Shown one piece after another: positions 11,133 to 18,600 of a stretch of 64,000 nt of DNA. Source of the stretch: Comamonas sp. B21-038. GTDB lineage: Bacteria > Pseudomonadota > Gammaproteobacteria > Burkholderiales > Burkholderiaceae_C. Every line of letters starts with the position of its first letter. Within the stretch, counting starts at the first letter, position 1. Under the pieces are notes generated by a model. It searched no databases. It was not told the origin of the DNA and worked only from the letters and a program-made list of their open reading frames with translations. The stretch is taken from the NCBI RefSeq assembly GCF_022387135.1, contig NZ_CP092462.1, positions 930,001-994,000 on the forward strand, in the 5' to 3' direction. A program made the position numbers and the translations under genes.

Positions 11133-11165
11133 AATCATAGTTAAGATGGGTATATAACTATGGTT
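11133..11165. promoter_or_regulatory. Pair of repressor-operator-like sites left of the repressor gene
   Basis: AACTATGGTT at 11156-11165 is identical to the operator at 12073-12082, and the related AATCATAGTT lies at 11133-11142. Both fit the half-palindromic pattern found around the repressor start. They lie about 160 bases beyond the 3' end of the repressor gene, so they are separate from the main control region. The intervening TATATAAC could be a -10 element, but no gene is recognised nearby. Confidence 0.5.
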
Positions 11166-11326
11166 TAGGTTGAAGGCTGAACTTATCTTCATATCCGCAA
11201 TCTTGAAGCATCCCGGTTCGCGCAGGGCGTCGCGTCCTGTTGCTTCCAGGATGATGCTGTCGTTACCGTAGTGATAGATGCCTGCGCCGGCCCGCGTGCC
11301 CTCACTGCAGATGCCCCGGAAGGGCG

Positions 11327-12022
11327 TCAGAGCTTCTGGCCGTTCCAGGCCCAGAGGACCCGGCCTCGCACATCCAGTTGCTCTCGTCCATCGAGCAGGT
11401 CAGAGGTCTTGATGCTGGGGTTGTCGCTGCTGATCTCGAACTGCCCATCCCAGCGCTGGCGCACGCGCTTTACAAAGAGCCGGTCATGTGCGCACAGCAC
11501 ATAGACGCCGTCGATGTCGACCAGGCGGATACCGGTGTCGACCAGCAAGATATCGCCATCATTGAAAGTGCCCTTCATCGAATCGCCATAGGCATGGATG
11601 AAGCGCAGCGCCTGGACGTTGGAGGGTTTGACCCGCTGTGTGACCCATTCCTGCGACAGCTTCAGATCGCCGGTCAGCACGTCGTGCTCCAGCAGCTCGG
11701 CCCCTGATCCCATCGATGCGCTGTTGGACAACACGGGCACTGCGATCGAGGGGCGCCCCGGAATGGGCGCAGGGGACAGGTCGCTGTAGGGCATCACGGT
11801 ACTGGAGCGCGCCATGGTTCCTTCCCCCAGGGCCAGCCAGTCCGAAGACACATTGAGCAACTGCGCCGCGCGGGCGCTGTTCTCTGCCGTCAATGCCTTG
11901 GTATTTCCGTCCACCACCTTCTTGATGGCTTGGTAGGACAGCCCCAGCCGGTCGGCCAGGTCCGCGGTTTTCATCTCTGCTGCCGTCATCGCCTGAACCA
12001 GGCGGTCTTTGTATTCAACCAT
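11327..12022 (-). CDS. Phage repressor, XRE helix-turn-helix plus S24 peptidase-like domain
   Basis: CI/LexA-like regulator of the phage-derived cluster (231 aa). Residues 5-60 form an XRE DNA-binding domain (ADLADRLGLSYQAIKKVVDG). Residues 95-231 form an S24/LexA-like domain with the catalytic serine (S148, in YGDSMKG) and lysine (K185, in RLFVKRVRQ). The linker lacks an obvious Ala-Gly or Cys-Gly cleavage dipeptide, so self-cleavage is uncertain. It is transcribed away from the other cluster genes; its start codon lies inside one operator and a TATAGT -10 overlaps another, suggesting autoregulation. The layout resembles lambda CI or PrtR of pyocin loci. Confidence 0.9.
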   Translation of the reverse strand: MVEYKDRLVQAMTAAEMKTADLADRLGLSYQAIKKVVDGNTKALTAENSARAAQLLNVSSDWLALGEGTMARSSTVMPYSDLSPAPIPGRPSIAVPVLSNSASMGSGAELLEHDVLTGDLKLSQEWVTQRVKPSNVQALRFIHAYGDSMKGTFNDGDILLVDTGIRLVDIDGVYVLCAHDRLFVKRVRQRWDGQFEISSDNPSIKTSDLLDGREQLDVRGRVLWAWNGQKL

Positions 12023-12082
12023 GGTTTAAATTCTCGCGGAAATTTTGATAACTATAGTTGCTTTGTGGTCTGAACTATGGTT
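12017..12082. promoter_or_regulatory. Divergent operator/promoter region of the phage-derived cluster
   Basis: Three copies of a ten-base palindrome-like site are present: AACCATGGTT (12017-12026, perfect palindrome, covers the repressor start codon), AACTATAGTT (12050-12059, perfect palindrome) and AACTATGGTT (12073-12082). They alternate with promoter elements. A rightward promoter has TTGCTT (12058-12063), a 17-base spacer and TTTAAT (12081-12086). A leftward -10 TATAGT lies within the middle site. The arrangement fits repression of the rightward promoter and autoregulation of the repressor. Confidence 0.7.
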
Positions 12083-12092
12083 TAATTATTGC

Positions 12093-12452
12093 ATGTTCAT
12101 ACGAAAGTCACAACCCAGCCCCGGTCTGAGCGCCCTCGACGCTGCGGCACTGCCAGATGCGGCAAGCCCGGCGGCGGCGGGTTCGAACATGGGCCGCCAA
12201 GAGGGCAGGGCGGAGCGCGTTGGCGGGGCCCCTAGCCATCGGCTCGCGTTCGCTGCGCCTCAGAGCAACGGGCAGCCACCCAATGCATTTAGCCGTCCGG
12301 TGCAATCCATTGCGTCTCAGTTCGGCCCGCAGCGGATATCCCGGAGCACGGAACGCCATCCCCGGTATCTCGGCTACGTCATCGAAAGCGGGACCCAGGC
12401 CCAGGCTTCCCACGACAAAACCCAACGTATTTTGAAAGGAACACTGCGATGA
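12093..12452 (+). CDS. First gene of the rightward phage operon, unknown function
   Basis: A 119-residue basic, Ala/Ser/Pro/Gln-rich protein that I do not recognise; no helix-turn-helix is evident although Cro usually occupies this position. Its ATG falls about seven bases after the predicted -10 (TTTAAT at 12081-12086), so the mRNA could be leaderless, or translation may begin at an internal ATG near 12189. Its stop overlaps the start of the next gene (ATGA), which supports it being translated. Confidence 0.5.
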   Translation: MFIRKSQPSPGLSALDAAALPDAASPAAAGSNMGRQEGRAERVGGAPSHRLAFAAPQSNGQPPNAFSRPVQSIASQFGPQRISRSTERHPRYLGYVIESGTQAQASHDKTQRILKGTLR

Positions 12453-12721
12453 ACTTTGCCCGCACCTGTGACCCTCTGAGCAGCTTCGGTGTCCCGGAGC
12501 ATTCGGCCCGGCTTGCAGGCGGACATGCTTCCCGCATCCTCGCGGCCCTGCACGATGAGAAATCGCTGACGGCGGGCGAGATGGCCGAATGCACGGGCAT
12601 GACGGTCGAGCAAATCTGCCGCCGCCTGCCCGAGTTGGCGCGCACCGGCCTCGCGCAGGTGGTGCAGTTTGAGGGGGCGGATCTGCTGCGCGACGGCTAC
12701 CGCGTATGGGAGGCGGTATGA
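12449..12721 (+). CDS. Small winged-helix-like phage protein
   Basis: A 90-residue protein with a predicted helix-turn-helix/winged-helix fold: ASRILAALHDEKSLTAGEMA is a first helix plus turn, VEQICRRLPELARTGLAQVV a likely recognition helix and wing. This matches small regulatory proteins of prophage early operons. A good ribosome site (GAAAGGA) precedes the ATG. It is coupled by four-base overlaps to the genes on both sides, so it is one polycistronic unit. DNA binding is an inference from the pattern. Confidence 0.65.
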   Translation: MNFARTCDPLSSFGVPEHSARLAGGHASRILAALHDEKSLTAGEMAECTGMTVEQICRRLPELARTGLAQVVQFEGADLLRDGYRVWEAV

Positions 12722-12921
12722 GCATGCCACTGCCCAGACGCAAGGGGCGCGGCGTTCTGCTTGATGCCGGTCCTTTGGGGATGCACCAGCTCGCCGTCAA
12801 CATGGGGGCAAAAGCCAAGGCCGGTTGCATGCCACCCAGGGCGGACCGGTTAGGCGTGGCGGCATGCGATGGCACGCGGACAGACACAGACAACGGAATC
12901 CTGCCAGCACAAAGGCATTGA
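12718..12921 (+). CDS. Small hypothetical phage protein
   Basis: A 67-residue basic protein of unknown function (begins MSMPLPRRKGRGVLLDAGPL). Its support is contextual: a strong GGGAGG ribosome site, an ATGA overlap with the preceding gene, and a gap of only ten bases to the next gene. No motif recognised; composition is biased to Gly, Arg and Ala. Confidence 0.5.
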   Translation: MSMPLPRRKGRGVLLDAGPLGMHQLAVNMGAKAKAGCMPPRADRLGVAACDGTRTDTDNGILPAQRH

Positions 12922-12931
12922 AGGAGCAAGC

Positions 12932-13387
12932 ATGAGCATGACAGCAGAGCGATACACGGTCGCGTTGAGCGCCCGCGATCTGTCCGATGAGTCGCACCGC
13001 ATGGGACAGGTGGACCTGATCAAGGCCAGCGGGATGAGCAAAGCCAATGTGGCTTTGCACTACCTGCGGATCATCACCAAGCCCAGCAGGGTGGATATGG
13101 AGCGGATGTACAACGCGTTGGTCCAGTACGGCGTGGCCGGAAAGCTGGCAGACCCCCAGGATGCTGCGTTGGAGGCCATGGCCTGGTTGCTGGACCAGAA
13201 ATGCAAGCCATGCCAAGGAACGGGCCTGACGGCCAAGGAGGGCAAGACCTACAAATGCCTCAAATGCAAGGGTGCGATGCTGGCCCAGGAGCCCAGCCGA
13301 AAGGACGTGCAGCTCCTGATCGACTATGTGATGGACTGCAAAAGAACGCACAGCAATAACTTGAATAAGTTGTTGCGAACCGACTAA
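12932..13387 (+). CDS. Zinc-ribbon phage protein, candidate late antiterminator (Q-like by position)
   Basis: A 151-residue protein preceded by a clear AAGGAG site. The N-terminal half is helical. The C-terminal half carries four cysteines arranged as CKPCQGTG (about residues 90-97) and CLKCKG (about 108-113), a DnaJ-like zinc ribbon also seen in several lambdoid Q antitermination proteins. It is the last early gene. A promoter-like sequence begins within its 3' end and terminator hairpins follow, the same order as Q-pR'-tR' in lambdoid phages. Function as an antiterminator is inferred from the motif and position; sequence alone does not prove it. Confidence 0.6.
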   Translation: MSMTAERYTVALSARDLSDESHRMGQVDLIKASGMSKANVALHYLRIITKPSRVDMERMYNALVQYGVAGKLADPQDAALEAMAWLLDQKCKPCQGTGLTAKEGKTYKCLKCKGAMLAQEPSRKDVQLLIDYVMDCKRTHSNNLNKLLRTD

Positions 13388-13401
13388 AAGTGTGGTATTC
13401 T
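13373..13401 (+). promoter_or_regulatory. Candidate late promoter (pR'-like)
   Basis: TTGCGA (13373-13378), a 17-base spacer and TATTCT (13396-13401) with an extended -10 TGG immediately before it. It overlaps the stop codon of the putative antiterminator gene and points toward the tail genes. The predicted start would be near 13408, giving a short leader before the first hairpins. Confidence 0.5.
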
Positions 13402-13469
13402 CGTAATCGTTGAGACATTGATGAGAAGGGTGCGAAAGCAAGCCCGTCCATGTCCTTAACCATGAATCA

Positions 13470-13496
13470 CTTGCGCTGCTGTTGTGGCAGCGCAAG
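13470..13496 (+). terminator. Ten-base-pair hairpin in the late leader
   Basis: CTTGCGCTGC (13470-13479) and GCAGCGCAAG (13487-13496) form a perfect 10-bp stem with a seven-base loop. It lacks a good T-run, so it may be a pause or structural element rather than a full terminator. Confidence 0.5.
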
Positions 13497-13538
13497 GCCT
13501 TTGATGGCAGAGCTATGCCACCAGCCTTTTCAAGCCTC

Positions 13539-13562
13539 GCCCCGTGCGGGGCTTTTGCGTTT
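13539..13562 (+). terminator. Terminator-like hairpin in the late leader (tR'-like)
   Basis: GCCCC/GGGGC stem with a GTGC loop (13539-13552), followed by TTTTGCGTTT. It lies about 130 bases downstream of the predicted late transcript start. Confidence 0.6.
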
Positions 13563-14034
13563 CTGGCGTGGGTCAACATGCCGGGGGTATGTCCGGGCAG
13601 GTTGGCATCCGCGCTGTGCGCGCTGCCATCAGGTGGTGGCACCACGTCAGCCATAACTGCAGTTCCTCTTGCCTGCTGGCGCATGCCATTGCAGGTTTTT
13701 TCCAACGTCGATGCCCGCTGCATGCGGGCTTTGGCATATCAGCTGCAGCAAGCGCAGTCCGCACCCGAGTGGTTTGACGGTGCGGTATCTCCTGCTGAGA
13801 GCTTCCCAGTGCTTGCAGAAGCGAACAGCCGCCCCAGCCCGCTTGGGTTGTCTGATGGGGCATGGATCTGAAGGCCAGTGTTTGCGCTGTCCTGGTCAGT
13901 GACTGCAGGGCAGGTTCGGCGCGCATGCGTACCCATGCCGCTGGAACTCCGGCCCCGCAGCCCTTGAGGAGAGAGCACAGACTGCCGGTGTGCACTACGC
14001 CGCCAGCAGCTGTGACTTTTTCAACCATTGCATT
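13563..14034. other. Non-coding gap where head and packaging genes would be expected
   Basis: About 470 bases between the late leader hairpins and the tail-gene terminators with no supportable gene. Possible ORFs here give Cys/Arg/Trp-rich translations without ribosome sites. In an intact siphovirus, terminase, portal, protease, capsid and head-tail joining genes would normally lie upstream of the tail tube gene. None is present here. Confidence 0.6.
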
Positions 14035-14055
14035 CCGCCGAGAGGCGGTTTTTTT
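14035..14055 (+). terminator. Intrinsic terminator upstream of tail tube gene
   Basis: CCGCC/GGCGG stem with a GAGA tetraloop (14035-14048), followed by seven T residues. Confidence 0.75.
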
Positions 14056-14077
14056 GTGCCCGACGAGGGCGAAACCG

Positions 14078-14115
14078 ATCCGCCTTGGCTCAACGCAGGC
14101 GGATTTTCTTTTTTT
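14078..14115 (+). terminator. Second intrinsic terminator directly before tail tube gene
   Basis: ATCCGCCT (14078-14085) pairs with AGGCGGAT (14097-14104), then TTTTCTTTTTTT. It ends only about 14 bases before the tail tube ATG, so it must be read through for expression. Confidence 0.8.
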
Positions 14116-14128
14116 GAAAGGCCCAACC

Positions 14129-14776
14129 ATGGCTTATGAAGTATCGACCGGCACCCGTTTTGCAATCTCGACCGGTTTTGGCGCTCCCGTCTCCGTGACC
14201 ACGATCTCCAATGCGGCACCTCCCGTGATCGCAGCGGCAGCCCATGGCCTGAGCGCCAAAGACCCCTTCCTGCTCAATACCGGCTGGGAAGACATGAACG
14301 ACTCCATCCTGCGGGTTGGCTCGGCGACCACGGGTGCCATCACGTTGGAAGACGAGGACACCACCGACCTGATCCAGTTCCCCAGCGGTTCGAGCGCCGG
14401 CACGGTCCGCCCCATCACTGGCTGGACCGAGCTGCAGCAGGTCAGCGAAATCAGCCCTACCGGCGGCGAACAGCAGTACGCGGAGTTCGCGCCCCTGTCG
14501 CAAAAGTACGGCATCAAGATCCCGACGACCCGCTCGGCGATGAGCTGGGAGCTGACCTTTGGCTGGGATCCCACCCTGCCAGGCTACAAGGCCGCTGTCC
14601 AGGCATCGCGTGCCAACCGGCTGGTGGCGATTCGCATGGCCCTGCCCAACGGTGGCTCGATCAGCTATGCCTACGGCTATATCAGCGTGCAGGAGACCCC
14701 TGTGGTCGCCTCCAACGCCGTGACCACCGGCAAGCTGACCCTGTCCATGCTGCGCCCCATCAAGACCTACAAGTAA
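14129..14776 (+). CDS. Phage major tail tube protein (siphovirus type)
   Basis: A 215-residue protein resembling major tail tube proteins of long, non-contractile phage tails. It has the typical N-terminal hairpin region (SAKDPFLLNTGWEDMNDSIL), a central beta-rich domain and the MSWELTFGWDP/VAIRMALPNGGSISYAYGYIS strands that stack into rings. Many copies would polymerise around the tape measure to form the tube. The ATG at 14129 is chosen because GAAAGG lies just upstream and a longer frame would run through the terminator hairpins. No tail sheath gene accompanies it, so the tail would be flexible and not contractile. Confidence 0.8.
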   Translation: MAYEVSTGTRFAISTGFGAPVSVTTISNAAPPVIAAAAHGLSAKDPFLLNTGWEDMNDSILRVGSATTGAITLEDEDTTDLIQFPSGSSAGTVRPITGWTELQQVSEISPTGGEQQYAEFAPLSQKYGIKIPTTRSAMSWELTFGWDPTLPGYKAAVQASRANRLVAIRMALPNGGSISYAYGYISVQETPVVASNAVTTGKLTLSMLRPIKTYK

Positions 14777-14787
14777 AGGTCGCCACG

Positions 14788-14816
14788 CCCGCCTTGGTTG
14801 ACCCAAGGCGGGTTTT
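14788..14816 (+). terminator. Intrinsic terminator after tail tube gene
   Basis: CCCGCCTTGG (14788-14797) and CCAAGGCGGG (14803-14812), five-base loop, followed by TTTT. A second hairpin follows immediately. Confidence 0.8.
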
Positions 14817-14820
14817 CCAT

Positions 14821-14853
14821 GCCCGGCAGGTAGCACCTGCACGGGCTTTTTTG
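14821..14853 (+). terminator. Intrinsic terminator before tail chaperone gene
   Basis: GCCCG-GCAGGT pairs with ACCTGC-(A)-CGGGC around an AGC loop (14821-14846), followed by TTTTTTGTTT. The next ribosome site (AGAAGGA) starts about 13 bases later. Confidence 0.8.
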
Positions 14854-14875
14854 TTTCAGAAGAAGGATATCCACC

Positions 14876-15259
14876 ATGGCGAAGTCTCTCGCATCGTTTG
14901 CACCCACTCCCACTTTCAAAGGCACTGCCGACGTGCCCGTCGCCGGCAAGGGCCCGCAGCCTCTGGGCCTGACCTTCCGCTTCCACGATACCGAAGCGAT
15001 GAAGGCGCTGTCCGCCGAGTTCACCGCCTTGCAGGACAAGTACAAGGCGACGGCCGAGGCCCCTCTCAGCGATGAGCAAGAAAAGGACATGCGTACCGAC
15101 CAGGCCAAGCTGGTGATGAAAATCGTGTCTGCCTGGGAATTCACCGATGAGTTCAGCGTCGAGAACATCACGCAGTTCTTTGTGACCCATGCGTTCGCCT
15201 TCGGTGCGATCGTGACTGGCTTCTTCCAGGCTCATTCGGGCGCCAAGACAAAAAACTGA
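14876..15259 (+). CDS. Tail assembly chaperone (gpG-like)
   Basis: A 127-residue, charged, helical protein placed between the tail tube and tape measure genes, where long-tailed phages encode the G/GT chaperones that escort the tape measure during tail assembly. The sequence (for example KDMRTDQAKLVMKIVSAWEF, then DEFSVENITQFFVTHAFA) fits the phage tail assembly chaperone group. Its last sense codons are ACA AAA AAC before TGA, placing an A AAA AAC slippery heptamer in the correct phase for a -1 shift into the following frame. It begins after a strong AGAAGGA ribosome site. Confidence 0.75.
   Translation: MAKSLASFAPTPTFKGTADVPVAGKGPQPLGLTFRFHDTEAMKALSAEFTALQDKYKATAEAPLSDEQEKDMRTDQAKLVMKIVSAWEFTDEFSVENITQFFVTHAFAFGAIVTGFFQAHSGAKTKN
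15250..15256 (+). other. Predicted programmed -1 frameshift site (A AAA AAC)
   Basis: Seven-base slippery sequence at the very end of the chaperone gene, read in frame 0 as (AC)A AAA AAC followed by the TGA stop. Slipping back one base continues as CTG ATG GAG into the downstream gene, giving a fusion of about 241 residues (127 + 1 + 113). Programmed frameshifting at this position is conserved in long-tailed phages (gpG/gpGT of lambda). Confidence 0.75.
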
Positions 15260-15600
15260 TGGAGCTGGGCCGGGCGCTGTTTGGCGAACGGTCCAGTCCC
15301 CAACAACTGGTGGCCATGGGCTTTCCTGCCGAGATGATCAAGGAACGCGAGCCCCTGGTGTGCTACCCCGACCACGAGCTGGCCTACCGCTGCTTCATCG
15401 ACAACGCCAGCCAGTGGCGAGCAGGCATGGGCGGTATCTATGCCCTGGACTACAACGTGATCTACCGCTGGCTGGATGCCGAGGGCATCAACAAGCGCAA
15501 ACGCAACCAGGTGCTGCGCGAAGTGGGCCTGCTCGAGCGCGGCGCGCTCGAAGCATTGCAGGCGCGCAGGGAAGCACAGGATCGATCCCGCCAGAAATAG
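15259..15600 (+). CDS. DUF1799-like tail protein (GT extension)
   Basis: A 113-residue protein of the phage DUF1799 type. Recognisable elements are LAYRCFIDNASQWRAGMGG and IYALDYNVIYRWL, the conserved core of this family. It overlaps the stop of the chaperone gene (TGATG). It could be made from its own ATG, or as the C-terminal part of the -1 frameshift fusion, where it would act as the T domain that contacts tail tube subunits. No separate ribosome site is obvious, which favours the fusion. Confidence 0.75.
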   Translation: MELGRALFGERSSPQQLVAMGFPAEMIKEREPLVCYPDHELAYRCFIDNASQWRAGMGGIYALDYNVIYRWLDAEGINKRKRNQVLREVGLLERGALEALQARREAQDRSRQK

Positions 15601-15626
15601 CCCACTTCGGTGGGCTTTCCTTTTTC
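15599..15626 (+). terminator. Intrinsic terminator before tape measure gene
   Basis: AGCCCAC (15599-15605), a stable TTCG loop and GTGGGCT (15610-15616), followed by TTCCTTTTTC. It overlaps the stop codon of the DUF1799 gene and sits about 40 bases before the tape measure start. Confidence 0.75.
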
Positions 15627-15664
15627 TATGCTCGCCTCGGCGGGCCATTTCTATTGGTGCTGCT

Positions 15665-18600
15665 ATGGCTGATCTAGAAAAAAATATCAAGATTGGTGTT
15701 GACCTCTCGGACCTCCAGCTGGGTGTCCATGAGGCCATCAACAGCATTCAGGGCTTCTGGAGTTCGGTCGAGGCCGGCTCCAGAAATTCCGCACAATCGT
15801 TCGAGATGATGACCTCGGCGTTTCAGAGCCAGTCATCGGTGATCCAGGTGGGGATCCGGGATACCCAGCGCTTCTCCGAAACCTTTGTTCAGGTGCAGCA
15901 AACGAGCCAGGTTGCCCTCACCTCCTACACCCGGGATCTGGCGACGGTGCAGAAAGAGCAAGAGAACGCGAACGGCGCTGCCAAGCGTTGGGCGGAGTCC
16001 ACCAAGGTGGTGTTCGGCCTCCTGGCGCAAGGGGCGCCTGCGTTCTTTGGCAAATTCATTACGGAAACCATCAACGCCGAAAAGCAGCAGGCCCAGCTCT
16101 CCGCCATGTTGAAGTCCACCGGCGAGGCTGCGGGTTGGTCGCAGGAGCGGCTCAACGGCATGGCCGCATCGCTGTCGAAGTCGAGCGTGTTCTCGTCGGG
16201 GGAAATCACCCAGGCGCAAACGCAGCTGCTGACTTACTCCAATGTCGTGGGGCAACAGTTCCCGCAGGCCATGCAGGCCGTGGTGGATATGTCGTCGCGC
16301 ATGGGCACATCGGTGACCAGCTCTGCGGAGACCATCGGGCAGGCGTTGAATTCCCCTTCCGAAGGGCTCAAGGCGCTGGCGGACAAGGGGGTGCAATTCA
16401 CCGACCAGCAAAAGGAGATGGTTGCGCAGTTGGAAGCAACCGGCCAGGTCGGTGCGGCGCAGGCCGTTATCCTGGATGCGCTGCAAACCTCGTATGGTGG
16501 TGCGGCGGTTGCTGCAAGGGATACGCTGGGTGGTGCCCTGGAGGCGCTGCAGAACAGCTTTGCGACTGCAATGACGGGTGACAGCGGCAGCCTGCAAGGG
16601 ATGCGCGAGAGCATTGAGTCATTGAACGAAACCTTGTCCTCCGAAGCGACGCGCGCAGGCTTTCAAACGGTGATTAGCGGACTTGCGGGCATTGTCGAGC
16701 TCGCGGCCACTGGTATCAGTGTCATTGGCCAATTTGCTAACGCCATCTCTATGAACATTAAGGGTGCTCAGCATGCATCTCTTGAGCGGCAATTTGATTT
16801 TGCCAAGACCGAGCTCGATCGACTGCAGTCGCGACTGCGTTTGGACCCTGGAAAAAACAATGTTGAGCTTCAGGAGGAAGCAAAGCGCTTGCGCGATACC
16901 ATGGTCCGCGCAAGTCTGGAGATGCAAAAAATCACTGCCAGCATGGCCAAGCAAGCTGGCGTCGCCATCATCCCTAGCATCGACGTGCCTGCCGTTGAAG
17001 TTGGGACTAGGGCAGTGCAAGCGCAGACGGAGGCCGTCACCAAAAATGCTGCGCAACTTGGGGCTACTGCTCAGGCGAGCAGTCGAGCTGTTACCCAAGG
17101 GGCCACTGCATCAACAGATGCTGCTAAAAACGCGCAGGTAGCATATCAGCGCTTGCGCACCTCAATTCAGTCGAAGACTGAGGCCAGCGAAAATGATATT
17201 GAGGTTGCGGCCAGACTCAAGGATGCGACCAAGGATACGAGCGCGCAAATAAAGCGTGATGTTGAAGCCTACAAAGAGCAGCTTGCAGTCCAAGAAGAGC
17301 TCGCAAAGGCCTATGCCAAACAATACGATGAGGCAACGCGAGTTCGTCTTGCCGTAAATGATTTGCGAAAAGCTGCGGAGAATGACACAAAACGTCTGGA
17401 GCTAGAAGCGTCCCTGATTGGAGCTTCAAATGCCGAAAGGAAGGTCGCAATCCAGCTCTACGACTTACAGATCGAGAAGCAAAAACAGCTCGACTTGGTT
17501 CGCAATGTTTCCTATCCGGGGTCTGTGGAAGATGCCAGGAAAGCTCGCGCAGTAGAAGAAGCAAATGTAGAAGAAATTTACGCGCAAAAGGCAGCAAATA
17601 TTGCAGGCCAAGCTTACATCGAAGAATGGAGCTCTACCGTTCAAAAAGTGGAAGATATTTTTGTCTCTGGGCTCACCGGTATGCTGAATAACGGTAAGTC
17701 AGGCTGGGATTCATTCTGCAAATCGCTTAAATCCTCTTTTTCCACGATGGTGGCGAAGGAGATCTATGCGATGTTTGCCAAGCCTTTCGTTGTTCAGTTG
17801 GTAGGCTCCTTCATGGGAGTGATGGGTGGCGTAGGCAGGTTACTAGGTGGCTTCGCTTCAGATGACAGCAGTGGAGGGAATCTTCTTGGCACTGCTTCGA
17901 ACATTAACACTATCTATAGCGTAGGGTCTGCCGCATATGCCGGTTCCCTCGGTAATTACTTTCTGCAAGGGCCTATAGCCTCCGGAGCTAACTATCTGGG
18001 GGTCGGCAATCTGACTACTTCCATCGGCAATTACCTCAATTGGGGTACGGCAAAGCCGACCCTGGACATGCTTCTGGGGACCGGGAGTAGCTCCGCTGCA
18101 TCCGCTGGAGGAGGTGGAGCAGGTTTGGGATATGGGGCTGGTTGGGCAGCGGCGGCGGTCATGGCTGCAGCCTATCTGGGTGGTATGTTCAAGGAAGAAA
18201 AGCAGGTCGGCAGCGGCCTGATGGGTGAGCTCGGCGGAGACATGTACGGCTACCAACTGATGCGCGAAAGCGGCAGCTTGTTTGGGGGGCCCAAGTACCG
18301 GTATCTGGCGGCGGAGAAGGAGATCGAGAAGGCCAATGCGCAGATCGAAACGCTCCAAGGCCAGATCGCGGCCAACCCGGAGGCCAAGGAAAATGGCTAC
18401 CGTGAGCGCCAGCTGCAGCAGCTGTATTCGCGCGTCGAGATGCTCCAGGAGAACTATGGCACGGCGATTGAAGGCTCCAAAGGCCCCATTAAGGTGCTGC
18501 AGGATGCCTTCAAGGACATGCGGGAGGATACGGCCAAAAAGGCCGATACCCTGGGCTTGAATGGAGACGCCATCCGTGCCATGAAGGTGGCGCTGGGGCT

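Noticed and set aside
12108..12929. 273-residue minus-strand frame over the early phage genes
   Set aside because: The plus-strand genes have ribosome sites and coupled starts; the minus-strand translation is Arg/Pro/Cys-rich.
13482..13902. Possible small genes between the late leader and the tail tube gene
   Set aside because: No ribosome sites, biased translations, and the stretch is interrupted by terminator hairpins.
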